From: an uncultured Aquimarina sp.
GTDB taxonomy: Bacteria; Bacteroidota; Bacteroidia; Flavobacteriales; Flavobacteriaceae
Direction of reading: 5' to 3'
Assembly: GCA_947498455.1 (NCBI GenBank)
Contig: CANMKK010000019.1
Coordinates: 42,183 to 106,182 of the forward strand
Length of the DNA: 64,000 nt
Positions 29,239 through 38,681 of this stretch are shown piece by piece. The translations under genes were made by a program, and so were the position numbers. Under the pieces are notes generated by a model that worked only from the letters and a program-made list of their open reading frames with translations, was not told the DNA's origin and did not search any database. Position 1 is the first letter of the stretch; each line of letters opens with the position of its first letter.

Positions 29239-30105
29239 ATGCTAAAATTAGATACGAAACATAAAAAAAAATCTTTTATAATTACCACCATACTTCATGT
29301 GGGGATTATTTTACTATTATTTTATTTAGGACTTAATTATTTAGATCCAGAACCAGAAAGTGGTATTGCAGTAAACTTCGGAACAACCATTACAGGATCT
29401 GGAGATGTACAACCTACAGAAGCTATTCAATCTTCTCCAAAACAAACCACTCCAGAAACAACTCCTGCAGAACCTGAACCAGAGCCGGAAACTCCAGAGA
29501 TTATTGAAGAAGTAGTTACTCAGGAAATTGAAGATGCTCCTGTCGTAGAGGAAAAACCTAAAAAAGAGCCCAAGGATAAACCTACTGAAAAAGTGACAGA
29601 AAAACCCATAGATAAGCCTGTAGAGAAAATAGAAGAAAAAAAGCCAGATCCCAAACCAGACAAATCCACTCTAGATATTTTAGACAGTTTTTCTAATGCT
29701 CCGAAAAGTGATGGAACCGCTAAGGGAGGTGAAGGAGATGATACCAAATCTGGTGACAAAGGAGATCCTAATGGCAACCCTTATGCTAATAGTTATTATG
29801 GACAACCAGGAAATGGTGGACTAGGTGGTGGTATTGGATACGGACTTAATGGAAGAGGAAAAGCTACGGGATCACCTACAAAGCAAAACTGCAATGAGTC
29901 GGGACGTGTAGTAGTGAAAATTACGGTTAATAGACAAGGAAAAGTTATTCAGGCAATCCCCGGAGTCAAAGGAACCACTAATAGCGCATCTTGTCTATTA
30001 GCACCTGCTAAAAAAACAGCCTTATCATTTAAATGGAAACCAGATCCAAAAGCACCAGCAAAACAAATTGGCTTTATTGAAATTACTTTCAGTTTAGGAG
30101 AATAA
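29239..30105 (+). CDS. TonB-like energy transducer
   Basis: A 288-residue protein with an N-terminal membrane helix (IITTILHVGIILLLFYLGL). It then has a long Pro/Glu/Lys-rich periplasm-spanning stretch (about residues 70-150) and a Gly-rich segment (GQPGNGGLGGGIGYG). The C-terminal domain is TonB-like (SGRVVVKITVNRQGKV to QIGFIEITFSLGE). It completes the ExbB-ExbD-TonB set and would power SusC-type receptors. It is followed after 3 bases by folC, an unrelated function in the same apparent operon. Confidence 0.85.
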   Translation: MLKLDTKHKKKSFIITTILHVGIILLLFYLGLNYLDPEPESGIAVNFGTTITGSGDVQPTEAIQSSPKQTTPETTPAEPEPEPETPEIIEEVVTQEIEDAPVVEEKPKKEPKDKPTEKVTEKPIDKPVEKIEEKKPDPKPDKSTLDILDSFSNAPKSDGTAKGGEGDDTKSGDKGDPNGNPYANSYYGQPGNGGLGGGIGYGLNGRGKATGSPTKQNCNESGRVVVKITVNRQGKVIQAIPGVKGTTNSASCLLAPAKKTALSFKWKPDPKAPAKQIGFIEITFSLGE

Positions 30106-30108
30106 ACA

Positions 30109-31326
30109 ATGAAATATCAGGAAACCCTTAATTGGATGTTTGCCCAATTACCCATGTATCAGCGCCAAGGTGCCAGTGCATATAAAGTAGACTTATCCAA
30201 TACCATAAAATTAGCTTCTTATCTAGAAAATCCAGAAAAACGATTTAAGAGTATTCATGTTGCCGGTACCAATGGAAAAGGTTCGACTAGCCACATGCTT
30301 GCTTCAATCTTACAGGAAGCAGGATATAAAGTTGGTTTATACACTTCTCCTCATCTTAAAGATTTTAGAGAACGCATTAGAATTAATGGAGATAAAATTG
30401 AAAAGGAGTATGTTATAGACTTTATAGATACTCACAAAACCTTTTTCGAAAAGAATAAATTATCTTTTTTTGAAATGTCTGTAGGGTTAGCGTTTCAATA
30501 TTTTTCTGAATCCGAAGTAGACATAGCGATTATCGAAGTTGGATTGGGTGGACGACTTGACTCCACCAATATAATTACTCCAGAAGTATCTATCATTACA
30601 AATATTAGTTTAGATCACACTAGTTTTTTAGGAAATACCTTGGCCGAAATAGCTACAGAAAAAGCAGGTATCATTAAGAAAAATATTCCTATCGTAATTG
30701 GAAGGTCAACTAATGAAACGACCAATGTATTTATTGAAATCGCAAAAAAGCTTCAGAGTCCTTTATATTTCGCTGAAAAATTCGATTGTGAATTATATCC
30801 TTCCGACTTAAAAGGAAATTATCAACAAGAAAACATTAGAACTGTATTACAAGCCATAGATTTAATGATTCCAAAAGGTTGGAATATCAGCAACGAATCT
30901 ATAAAACGAGGACTTAAAAATGTAGTAAAAAACACTCAACTTTTAGGAAGGTGGCAAATATTACAACAAGAGCCTACCATAATATGTGACACTGCTCATA
31001 ATGAAGATGGATTAATCGAGACCATGAAGCAGTTAAAATACGAAACATACAATCAGCTTCATATAGTTTTAGGAGTAGTAAATGATAAAGATCTAGATAG
31101 CATTTTGCCATTATTCCCAACCGAAGCACGCTATTATTTTTGCAAACCAGAGATCTCAAGAGGTCTTGATGAAAAAATATTACAAAAAAAATCTGCCAAT
31201 TTTAATTTAATCGGTAACAAGTATGATAGTGTAAAATCAGCATATCATACTGCTATACAGAATGCTACACCTAAGGACATCATTTATATTGGCGGGAGCA
31301 CATTCGTAGTAGCTGAAATAATTTAA
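30109..31326 (+). CDS. folC: bifunctional folylpolyglutamate synthase/dihydrofolate synthase
   Basis: A 405-residue Mur-ligase-like enzyme that adds glutamate to folates and joins dihydropteroate to glutamate. The P-loop is VAGTNGKGSTSHML at about 51-64, with SPHLKDFRERIRING, VGLGGRLDSTN, ITNISLDHTSFLG and DTAHNEDGL after it. All are typical of FolC. It is the last protein gene of the run from nhaB, before the tRNA-Val gene, which has its own promoter. Confidence 0.93.
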   Translation: MKYQETLNWMFAQLPMYQRQGASAYKVDLSNTIKLASYLENPEKRFKSIHVAGTNGKGSTSHMLASILQEAGYKVGLYTSPHLKDFRERIRINGDKIEKEYVIDFIDTHKTFFEKNKLSFFEMSVGLAFQYFSESEVDIAIIEVGLGGRLDSTNIITPEVSIITNISLDHTSFLGNTLAEIATEKAGIIKKNIPIVIGRSTNETTNVFIEIAKKLQSPLYFAEKFDCELYPSDLKGNYQQENIRTVLQAIDLMIPKGWNISNESIKRGLKNVVKNTQLLGRWQILQQEPTIICDTAHNEDGLIETMKQLKYETYNQLHIVLGVVNDKDLDSILPLFPTEARYYFCKPEISRGLDEKILQKKSANFNLIGNKYDSVKSAYHTAIQNATPKDIIYIGGSTFVVAEII

Positions 31327-31343
31327 TTTTTTTTTAAAATTCC

Positions 31344-31374
31344 TTTGGTAGACTATAAAACTATGCTATATTTG
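31344..31374 (+). promoter_or_regulatory. Bacteroidetes-type promoter of tRNA-Val
   Basis: TTTG at 31344-31347 is followed 19 bases later by TATATTTG at 31367-31374. This is a textbook Bacteroidetes -33/-7 promoter, TTTG-N19-TAnnTTTG, ending 39 bases before the tRNA. Confidence 0.8.
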
Positions 31375-31413
31375 CATCCGCAATCAGGAACAAGTATTGC
31401 GACAAACAATAAA

Positions 31414-31488
31414 GGGCGCTTAGCTCAGTTGGTTCAGAGCACTTGGTTTACACCCAAGGGGTCAGGGGTTCGAATCCCTTAGCGCCCA
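31414..31488 (+). tRNA. tRNA-Val (anticodon UAC)
   Basis: The 75 bases fold into a normal cloverleaf. The acceptor stem pairs GGGCGCT with AGCGCCC, the D loop contains AGCTCAGTTGGTTCAGAGC, and the anticodon arm is CTTGG-TTTACAC-CCAAG giving anticodon TAC. The T loop carries GTTCGAATC and the discriminator base is A. The CCA end is not encoded. Confidence 0.97.
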
Positions 31489-31498
31489 CAACAACAAA

Positions 31499-31527
31499 AA
31501 CTCGAAGCATTTGCTTCGAGTTTTTTG
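31499..31527 (+). terminator. intrinsic terminator after tRNA-Val
   Basis: ACTCGAAGCA and TGCTTCGAGT pair around a short TT loop and are followed by a TTTTTT run. It starts about ten bases after the tRNA. Confidence 0.9.
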
Positions 31528-31544
31528 TATGTATATATTTACAA

Positions 31545-31860
31545 GCCATGATTCCTTTATTCTACACTTTAAACGAATTCTACATTTTTCACACCTCTAA
31601 ACTGGGCTCTGAATGCTTTTATCATTGCATTAAAGGATTCTGCTGATGCATTTGTGCTTCGGTTTATAAAGTAATTCAAGATAGACCTATAGTTAATTGT
31701 TATTGTGTTGGCTATCGTATTAAATGCTTTAAACCCTGTTTGCTACACATCTTTATACCAATGTGCTAGTTTAGTATAAGCACTTTGTATAGAAGTTTGT
31801 ATAGAAGTAGCTGTATTGAATATATTTCCTAACCCTTGCACTAGCTCATATGCTTTTTAG
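31545..31860 (-). pseudogene. remnant of an IS transposase (C-terminal part)
   Basis: The minus strand from about 31860 reads KAYELVQGLGNIF and AYTKLAHWYKDV, then a stop. In the same frame it continues QTGFKAFNTIANTITINY, NYFINRSTNASAESFNAMIK and AFRAQFRGVKNVEFV, then a stop. The text matches the C-terminal half of transposases of the ISL3/ISAon1 type, with SAESFN giving the final Glu of the DDE triad. In-frame stops, the missing N-terminal half and no visible terminal repeats mark it as a dead fragment. It lies between tRNA-Val and the polysaccharide locus. Confidence 0.75.
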
Positions 31861-31871
31861 TGTTCTTTTTT

Positions 31872-33461
31872 TTACTCATCACTTTTTGTTTTTTGTAAGT
31901 CCCAAAACAGTCCTTTTTCTATTAGCGGTATGCGAAACCTTTCTATAGATGCATCACTATGTTCTTTTTTAAAGATATCTGCAGCCTGTGCTAGAATTTT
32001 TGGATAATGATCAGCAACATTGTTACTCTCTTCTGGGTCTTCTTTTAAATTGTATAATTCTACGGTGGGTTCTTTTTTATCTTTTAAATGTTGCCTTATT
32101 ACTTTCCAATCCCCTATTCTAATAGCAACTTGTCCTCCATATTCCGGATATTCCCAAAACAAAAACTCGTGCTCTTTTTGGTTAGATTTACCTAACAGCT
32201 CAGGAAGAAAACTTATACCATCTGTACTTTCACTAATTTTAAACCCTGTTAATTCAGACAATGTCGCCATAACATCGTAATGCGAAGAAATATGATCCGT
32301 TTTAGTCCCTTCTTTGATATATCCAGGCCATGATGCAATCATGGGCACACGAATCCCTCCTTCGTAAACAAAACCTTTTGCTTTACCATAAGCTTCTCCA
32401 TAAGTACCAGAACTATTGAAGAACTCTCCATCTGTTCCTCCAGAATAGGTTACCCCATTGTCTGATGTGAAAATGATCAAAGTATTTTCATACATCCCCT
32501 CTTTTTTCAAATAGTCGATTAACTTACCTACATTTTCGTCTAAATAGGAAATCATAGCTGCATAACCAGCTCTAGGGTTTTGATGTGGATAGTAGCCTTT
32601 TTCACCCAAGTAAGGTTTTTCTTCTCCAAATTTGTTTTTATAATACTCTTCCCATCTTTGAGGAGCCTGGATTGGATTATGAGGTATGGGTGTTGCCCAA
32701 TATAAGAAGAAAGGATTTTGTTTATTATTAGAGACAAATTGTATCATTTTATCAAATATCAAATCGGGTGTATATTCATTTAACCTATAATCAGCATAGC
32801 TTTTAGGGTCATTAATATCTTTACCCAAAGCTATTTTCTTACTAGGTTTAATAGTGTCATTATTTAGATAAACTCTTTTTTCATTTTCATATAAATGAAC
32901 GGGGTAATAGGTATGCGCTTGTCTTTGGCAATTATATCCATAAAAATAATCAAAACCCATCTTTGAAGGTATTGCCTGTGTATGAGGCGCTCCTAGCCCC
33001 CATTTACCTACCATACCCGTGGTATATCCTTTTTCTTTAAGTAATGCTGGAAATAAAACTGTGGATGCTGGAATGGGTCTTTGTCCTTCTAGTGTTGAGT
33101 CTTTTATTACTGCTTGGTAATCCCAAACGTCTCCTCTCTCTTTCCACTCATCATTCCCTCGAATATATGAATGTCCTGCATGTTTCCCTGTTAACAACAT
33201 ATATCTGGCAGGAGCGCAAACCGGAGCACTTGTATAATGCTGTGTAAAAGTCATCCCGCTTTTTGCCAGAATATCGATATTAGGAGTTTCAATCTTTTCC
33301 TGACCATATACACCCAATTCTCCATACCCCAAGTCATCAGCGAGTATATAAATAATATTGGGGGACTGATTTATTTTATTTTCCTTTTCGGAAATTTGCT
33401 TACAGGAATAGTATGAAGTACAAAAAGTAATAAAACAAAAGAGTTGAAATAAACGATTCAT
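31872..33461 (-). CDS. Cys-type sulfatase lipoprotein
   Basis: A 529-residue type I sulfatase that removes sulfate esters from sugars. It is a lipoprotein (SYYSC, Cys20). The active-site motif C-A-P-A-R is at residues 82-86, where Cys82 must be turned into formylglycine; metal-binding ADDLGYGELG precedes it. GMVGKWGLGAPH and FTSDNGV supply further active-site residues. No maturase gene lies in the window. It is probably the last gene of the minus-strand polysaccharide-locus operon, 68 bases after a second sulfatase gene. Which sugar it acts on cannot be said. Confidence 0.92.
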   Translation of the reverse strand: MNRLFQLFCFITFCTSYYSCKQISEKENKINQSPNIIYILADDLGYGELGVYGQEKIETPNIDILAKSGMTFTQHYTSAPVCAPARYMLLTGKHAGHSYIRGNDEWKERGDVWDYQAVIKDSTLEGQRPIPASTVLFPALLKEKGYTTGMVGKWGLGAPHTQAIPSKMGFDYFYGYNCQRQAHTYYPVHLYENEKRVYLNNDTIKPSKKIALGKDINDPKSYADYRLNEYTPDLIFDKMIQFVSNNKQNPFFLYWATPIPHNPIQAPQRWEEYYKNKFGEEKPYLGEKGYYPHQNPRAGYAAMISYLDENVGKLIDYLKKEGMYENTLIIFTSDNGVTYSGGTDGEFFNSSGTYGEAYGKAKGFVYEGGIRVPMIASWPGYIKEGTKTDHISSHYDVMATLSELTGFKISESTDGISFLPELLGKSNQKEHEFLFWEYPEYGGQVAIRIGDWKVIRQHLKDKKEPTVELYNLKEDPEESNNVADHYPKILAQAADIFKKEHSDASIERFRIPLIEKGLFWDLQKTKSDE

Positions 33462-33529
33462 ATCAATGTTAGGTAAATTGGTTAATATTTTTAAAACATT
33501 TCTTTTTTAAAGAAAATTGTGAGAATTTG

Positions 33530-34951
33530 TCATTGAAATTCCGGGTTTAATTCATTAGGTACTGGAGCCTTTGTTCTCGTTCGCCAATTTTTCAATTCTT
33601 CATATAAAGATTTTACTTTATCCGGATATATTTTGGCAAGGTTTTTACTTTCTCCTATGTCAGATTCTAAATTATATAATTCAAAAGCATTGTCCTCAAA
33701 ATAATGATGTAATTTCCAATTTCCTTTTCTGATTACACTTCCGGGACGTGTTCTGAACAATGTGTCTCTGGCCTGATCTTTTTGGGGATTAACGCCTTGT
33801 AAATAAATTGGAAAATGCCAAAATAGAGGTCTTTCTGCTATTTTTTTATTCTTAGTTAAAAGTGGCAGTAACGATACTCCATCTAAATCATAATTAACTG
33901 TATCATTGAGCACATCGGCAATTGTAGGGAATATATCTAATCCAGTAATTGGATCATCCAAATTAGCGGGTTTCATGTTTGCTCCCCATTTAATCATAAA
34001 AGGAACTCTTATTCCTCCTTCATAATAAGCCCCTTTACCCGCTCTTAATGGGAACTGTGATGAAACATGTGCAAGACCTCCATTATCCGAAGAAAAAATA
34101 ATAATCGTATTTTTATCTAATTTTAAATCTGTTAGAGATTTGAGCAACTTACCTACATTCTCATCCATACTCTCTATCATAGCTCCATACTTGGCATTAT
34201 ACTGGGGATTCTCTTTTATTTTATTTTTATACTTAGTGACTAAATTCTTTTTACCTTGAAGAGGGGTATGAACCGTAAAATAGGGTAGGTAAAGAAAAAA
34301 GGGAGTAGATTTATTTGTTTTTATAAAACGAATAGCTTCTTGTGTAAGTCTATCTGTTAAATACTCTCCTTTTTCACCATTAGATAAATTTTTATTTTTG
34401 TATGGACTAAAATAAGATCTGGGATGCCCCTTCAGGTTTCCTCCAATATTGAAATCAAATCCTTGTGATCTAGGATCTTCTCCTAAATGCCATTTACCTA
34501 TTGATGTAGAAACATATCCCTTTTCTTTTAAGATTTCGGCAATGGTGATAAAATTTTCTTCCAAAACTCCCTTATTCTGTATAGGGATTAATTTTCTATT
34601 CTTTGATTTACCTCTTTCTGATGAACCCACCGTATATATGCCATGCTTTGGCGTATTTTTGCCTGTTAAAATACAGGCTCTGCTCGGAGCGCAATTTGCA
34701 GCAGGCGCATAAGCATTAGTAAACACGGCAGCTTCGTTTGACAACTTATCCAAATTAGGAGTTTCATATATTGGATTTCCCATAAAACCAAGATCACTCC
34801 AACCCAAATCGTCCACCAAAATAAAAACAACATTTGGTTTGTCCATTTTCTGCGTCTGATGATCTCTATTATTCATATCACAACCAACCAACAATATACT
34901 TACAAAGAATAATGCCCAAGTAAAGCCGTGATATCTTTTTGGAATTTGCAT
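33530..34951 (-). CDS. Cys-type sulfatase lipoprotein
   Basis: A 473-residue type I sulfatase with lipobox LVGC (Cys24). It has VDDLGWSDLGFMG for metal binding, the active-site motif C-A-P-S-R starting at Cys87, SIGKWHLGEDP and FSSDNGG. It differs from the downstream sulfatase by length and insertions, so the two probably act on different sulfate positions. Its start lies 2 bases from the stop of the large T9SS-sorted protein gene, strong evidence for cotranscription. Confidence 0.92.
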   Translation of the reverse strand: MQIPKRYHGFTWALFFVSILLVGCDMNNRDHQTQKMDKPNVVFILVDDLGWSDLGFMGNPIYETPNLDKLSNEAAVFTNAYAPAANCAPSRACILTGKNTPKHGIYTVGSSERGKSKNRKLIPIQNKGVLEENFITIAEILKEKGYVSTSIGKWHLGEDPRSQGFDFNIGGNLKGHPRSYFSPYKNKNLSNGEKGEYLTDRLTQEAIRFIKTNKSTPFFLYLPYFTVHTPLQGKKNLVTKYKNKIKENPQYNAKYGAMIESMDENVGKLLKSLTDLKLDKNTIIIFSSDNGGLAHVSSQFPLRAGKGAYYEGGIRVPFMIKWGANMKPANLDDPITGLDIFPTIADVLNDTVNYDLDGVSLLPLLTKNKKIAERPLFWHFPIYLQGVNPQKDQARDTLFRTRPGSVIRKGNWKLHHYFEDNAFELYNLESDIGESKNLAKIYPDKVKSLYEELKNWRTRTKAPVPNELNPEFQ

Positions 34952-34953
34952 TA

Positions 34954-37900
34954 TTAGTTATTAATTTTTACAATCTTTCTAGATATTTCGGAAGTTCCTT
35001 GTTGTACGGATAATATATATACTCCAGATGGGACATCATTGGTCTTTATTTCAATATTTCCTTTTGTTGGACTCTTGGTATGCTTTTTACGTATAACTTT
35101 TCCTGACAAATCATAAAGAATTATCTTAAGTTCATCAGTAAATGGCACTTTAATACTCAGATTATCAGTAAATGGGTTTGGGTAAATCTCCAATACCTGA
35201 TCCAACAAATTGACTTCATTAAAACTTAAAGTATTACCACTCATAATGGTAGTAATTTCATTGCTAGTAAGTGCTCTGGAATATACTCTTACATCATCTA
35301 ATGCACCTTGAAACCCTCTTGCAGAAGGATTAAACTTTTCGCTCGCTACCAAAAGGGGTGCTTCAGAAGTTACAAGAGTCCCAAAAATATTATTTGTACT
35401 TACCTGCACACCATCAACATATAAAGTATTAGTCCCAGCACCATCATAAACAGATGCAACGTGATGCCATGTACCATCTGCTATATCAGTTGTACCATTG
35501 TGCCCTGTACCCGAAACTTCAGTCCGAAACTGACCTGAAGCATTTATAATAACCGAATATTTAGCCCGTGTTCCAGTACTACCCATAGATACTATCCCCT
35601 GATAGGCATTTACATTCGTTTTAATCCAAGCTGTAACCGTACGAGCATCATTACTAGATATTGAAAAATTATTTGTCTCCTGTAAAAAACTTCCAACTCC
35701 AGATGTTGTAATTGCCGAAAAAGCTTGATCAATATGATCATTTTCAAACACTAACAAGTTAGGGTAATTAGTAGCAGTTAAGTGTCTTGCATAACCTGAA
35801 GAATCTAGTAAATCGTTATCAAAGTTATAATGGGCTTGTAAGTCTCCTCCAGCAGAAACGGTAATATAATTGTTAATAGACTTTATATCATTACCTGCAC
35901 TATTTGTGACCTTAAGGGTTACCAAATATTGACCCGGTGTGTTATAAACAACATTAGGATTAACATCTAAGCTTTCTGTGGGCTCTCCTCCTTCAAATGT
36001 CCACTCATGTTTTGCAGGATTGTTAGTTGATGTATCGTTAAAAGTAATAATTCCTCCTACTAAAGTAGAGGTATTACTTACAGAAAAATCTGCAACCGGA
36101 GAGTTAACTACCACATCGCTTAATGCTGATCTCCAAAAACCTCTCCCATCTGTAGCGATTGTTAAAAAACTATCATTACGTGTAGTTCCATAATAGATAT
36201 CCATTCCGGAAACTCTTATTACTGGAAGTCCGTTTGAATAATCGATCCAGCTACTCATGGTAGCATCTTTATAATAAACCCCCATATCGGTTCCGATATA
36301 GATACCCTCATTACTTAATTTATCATACACCATTTCAAGCATGGGGATATTAGGCAAACCATTTGATATATCTGTCCAAGACATTCCTTTATTAGAAGAC
36401 TTATAAATTTTATTACCTCTTAAAATATAAACTAGATTTTCATCAGTAGGATGAGTAGCAATGTCGGCAATAGAACCTGATCCGATCAAATTAGCAGTTA
36501 TATCTGTAAATGAAGGTGATGCTGCCCTTACATTATCGGATCTGTAAAAAGTACCATTTCTTGAAACATACATGATGTTATGGTTTGCATCTGCTTGCTC
36601 AATCTTTTGAATTTTGGTTGACCCTCCAAATGAGGATATTTTATCCCAGACGGTCGATGAATTTGCTGTACGGGCATTATTAATACGCTCTACCTCAAAT
36701 AAACCTGCATATAATATATTTACATCGCTTTTATCTAAAACTCCGGTACCTGTGTACTCTCCTCGATCGGCAGTAGTGGGATTAATACGCTGAAAAGAGC
36801 GTCCTCCATCCGAGGATCTATGAATTTTTTCATATTTAAAATGATAGGCATACGTATCATCAGAATAATCAAATAATACAGTGGATTCATCTCCACCCCA
36901 TGGACTTAGCCATCTTCCATCTTTGTTTAACTTGATACCACCATGAAAAGTACCTCCAGCAACATTTTCTTTATTTTGTTGACTTTGCGTACATTCCCAA
37001 ATTTCGGCAATAGGCAGTCCATCTGTAATTTGTTGAAATTTATCTTCATTATTCAGAAAATAGATACCTCCATCATTTACAGCAAATAAGGTATTATTAT
37101 GGGGCGAATGAGCCCAGGTTAGTTGATCTAGGTGCAATCCTCCTCCATCTGTAGTAACATTATTAAATACCTGGGTCCATGTAGTACCTCCATCTATTGA
37201 TTTCCAAGATTTCACTCCTCCAGCATATAACAAATTTGCATCGGTAGGATCAGCAACTATAAACAAGTTGTAACTTGGTTGACCTCTCGAAAGTCCTCCA
37301 GTATCGTCATATCCTATTATATTAGGTGTACCACCCGACCTCTTGGTAAAAGTGACTCCAGAATCAGTTGACAAATAAACCCCATCAAAAGAATCGTTTC
37401 CTAAATGATCTTTACTATTTATGACATACACATAATTGGGTTGTGCGGGAGTTACTGCAATTTTCATAAAAGTACCATCACCAAAATCAGCTGTGTTTTC
37501 CGACCAGGTCAATCCACCATCAACGGAACGAAAAAACTGAGAAAAGTTTATGGTAGAACCTTGGGTTCCTCCATTTGTCCCAGCATACATGATACTAGGA
37601 TCTGTAGGATGTACTCTTAATTCTTCTACTTTACTTGCAGCTTGAACTAAAGTAAAGGTAGTACCTCCGTCTGTTGACCTGTAAATACCATTTTGATTAC
37701 CTGCCAGAATAATATTTTCATTATCTGGTTTTATTAAAACTGCATTCGTTGCTCCAATACTTAAGCCGGTAGTGTTCCATGTAGCACCATCATCTATTGA
37801 TTTTAAAAGCCCTGTGGCTGTACCAATGAAAATCGTTGTAGGTGTAGAGGGTAACACTTTTGAAATACGCACATCATTAGGTAATTGGTCTGTTAACGGA

Positions 37901-38466
37901 TCCCAAGTATCACCTGCATCCAAAGTTCTAAACAATCCACTTTTAAAACATGAAACATAATATGTGTTAGGATCTGTAGGATGAAATTCTATATCTTTTA
38001 CCCGACCACCATCTCTCTTCACCCCATTACGAGGACCCACATTGATTGGACCATAATTGAACCACTGTCCTAGCTGTGTAAAATTTGCTAAAGATCGCAT
38101 CCTTTGAAATTCTTCTATTACTTTGGTATAGGGAATTACATTACCATAAGTATCTATACGTTCGACATTTCTAGTATACCATCTTTCAAATTGTTTAGAT
38201 TGATCTCCCTTAAAATGAGCATGATGTTTCCAATAATCATCAAATGCTTTTCGTGCTTCAAAAAGATTTACTCCAGGTGTTTCCATCATTTCAATCCAAA
38301 CAGGGTAGTCAGAATCCATTTTTTTCTTCAAATCTTTATGCGCTCCTTTATAAGAAAAAAATAGAGTTATAACTGCAAGTGAACCTAGTAAGAAAACTTG
38401 CAACAGTTTCTTTATATTTTGCTTAATTAATTTCATAAACTTCATATTTTGCTTAGTTACTTTCAT
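34954..38466 (-). CDS. secreted beta-propeller/PKD/LamG protein with T9SS sorting domain
   Basis: A 1170-residue exported protein. Residues about 110-780 hold many sortilin/BNR-like blades with Asp-box motifs such as STDGGTTF, SVDGGLTW, SIDGGTTW and SSDGGRSF. A PKD domain follows at about 790-870 (HEWTFEGGEPTES), then a LamG-like domain at about 872-1075 (GTWHHVASVYDGAGTNTLYVDG). The C-terminal type A sorting domain runs YPNPFTDNLSIKV to GVYILSVQQG. It should be carried to the cell surface or medium by type IX secretion. The propeller could bind a glycan or be catalytic; no known active site was recognised. Two possible start sites arise from a small tandem duplication. Confidence 0.85.
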   Translation of the reverse strand: MKVTKQNMKFMKLIKQNIKKLLQVFLLGSLAVITLFFSYKGAHKDLKKKMDSDYPVWIEMMETPGVNLFEARKAFDDYWKHHAHFKGDQSKQFERWYTRNVERIDTYGNVIPYTKVIEEFQRMRSLANFTQLGQWFNYGPINVGPRNGVKRDGGRVKDIEFHPTDPNTYYVSCFKSGLFRTLDAGDTWDPLTDQLPNDVRISKVLPSTPTTIFIGTATGLLKSIDDGATWNTTGLSIGATNAVLIKPDNENIILAGNQNGIYRSTDGGTTFTLVQAASKVEELRVHPTDPSIMYAGTNGGTQGSTINFSQFFRSVDGGLTWSENTADFGDGTFMKIAVTPAQPNYVYVINSKDHLGNDSFDGVYLSTDSGVTFTKRSGGTPNIIGYDDTGGLSRGQPSYNLFIVADPTDANLLYAGGVKSWKSIDGGTTWTQVFNNVTTDGGGLHLDQLTWAHSPHNNTLFAVNDGGIYFLNNEDKFQQITDGLPIAEIWECTQSQQNKENVAGGTFHGGIKLNKDGRWLSPWGGDESTVLFDYSDDTYAYHFKYEKIHRSSDGGRSFQRINPTTADRGEYTGTGVLDKSDVNILYAGLFEVERINNARTANSSTVWDKISSFGGSTKIQKIEQADANHNIMYVSRNGTFYRSDNVRAASPSFTDITANLIGSGSIADIATHPTDENLVYILRGNKIYKSSNKGMSWTDISNGLPNIPMLEMVYDKLSNEGIYIGTDMGVYYKDATMSSWIDYSNGLPVIRVSGMDIYYGTTRNDSFLTIATDGRGFWRSALSDVVVNSPVADFSVSNTSTLVGGIITFNDTSTNNPAKHEWTFEGGEPTESLDVNPNVVYNTPGQYLVTLKVTNSAGNDIKSINNYITVSAGGDLQAHYNFDNDLLDSSGYARHLTATNYPNLLVFENDHIDQAFSAITTSGVGSFLQETNNFSISSNDARTVTAWIKTNVNAYQGIVSMGSTGTRAKYSVIINASGQFRTEVSGTGHNGTTDIADGTWHHVASVYDGAGTNTLYVDGVQVSTNNIFGTLVTSEAPLLVASEKFNPSARGFQGALDDVRVYSRALTSNEITTIMSGNTLSFNEVNLLDQVLEIYPNPFTDNLSIKVPFTDELKIILYDLSGKVIRKKHTKSPTKGNIEIKTNDVPSGVYILSVQQGTSEISRKIVKINN
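38407..38466 (-). repeat. 30-bp tandem duplication containing a start codon
   Basis: On the minus strand the first 60 bases of the gene are two 30-base units, each beginning with ATG and sharing AAGCAAAATAT. They encode MKVTKQNMKF and MKLIKQNIKK. About 24 of the first 27 bases agree. Either ATG could start translation; the second gives a more usual signal peptide. Confidence 0.75.
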
Positions 38467-38610
38467 ATATTCACCACTTATGGTATATCCACAATAAATA
38501 AAAATTAAGTCAAAAAATTATCTCTATTTGACGAAACCCATAAAACAATAATGACTTTGCTTTTCGAAACCTTACATATTGTGATACAATGGATTAAAAC
38601 TACCTTAGGT

Positions 38611-38648
38611 TTTAAAACATAAGGACTCAGGAAAGTGAATCCTTACGT
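38611..38648 (-). terminator. terminator-like hairpin between two polysaccharide-locus genes
   Basis: Arms at 38617-38629 and 38636-38648 pair at 11 of 13 positions around a 6-base loop. On the minus strand only TTTAAA follows, so termination would be weak. It lies in the 215-base gap between the LamG lipoprotein gene and the propeller gene, the one large gap in this operon. It may lower expression of downstream genes. Confidence 0.5.
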
Positions 38649-38681
38649 TTTAGAACTCAGACTAATTCAAATAATTCCATT

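Noticed and set aside
31489..31871. tRNA 3'-end duplication as an attachment site
   Set aside because: I looked for a repeat of the tRNA 3' end within the window and found none.
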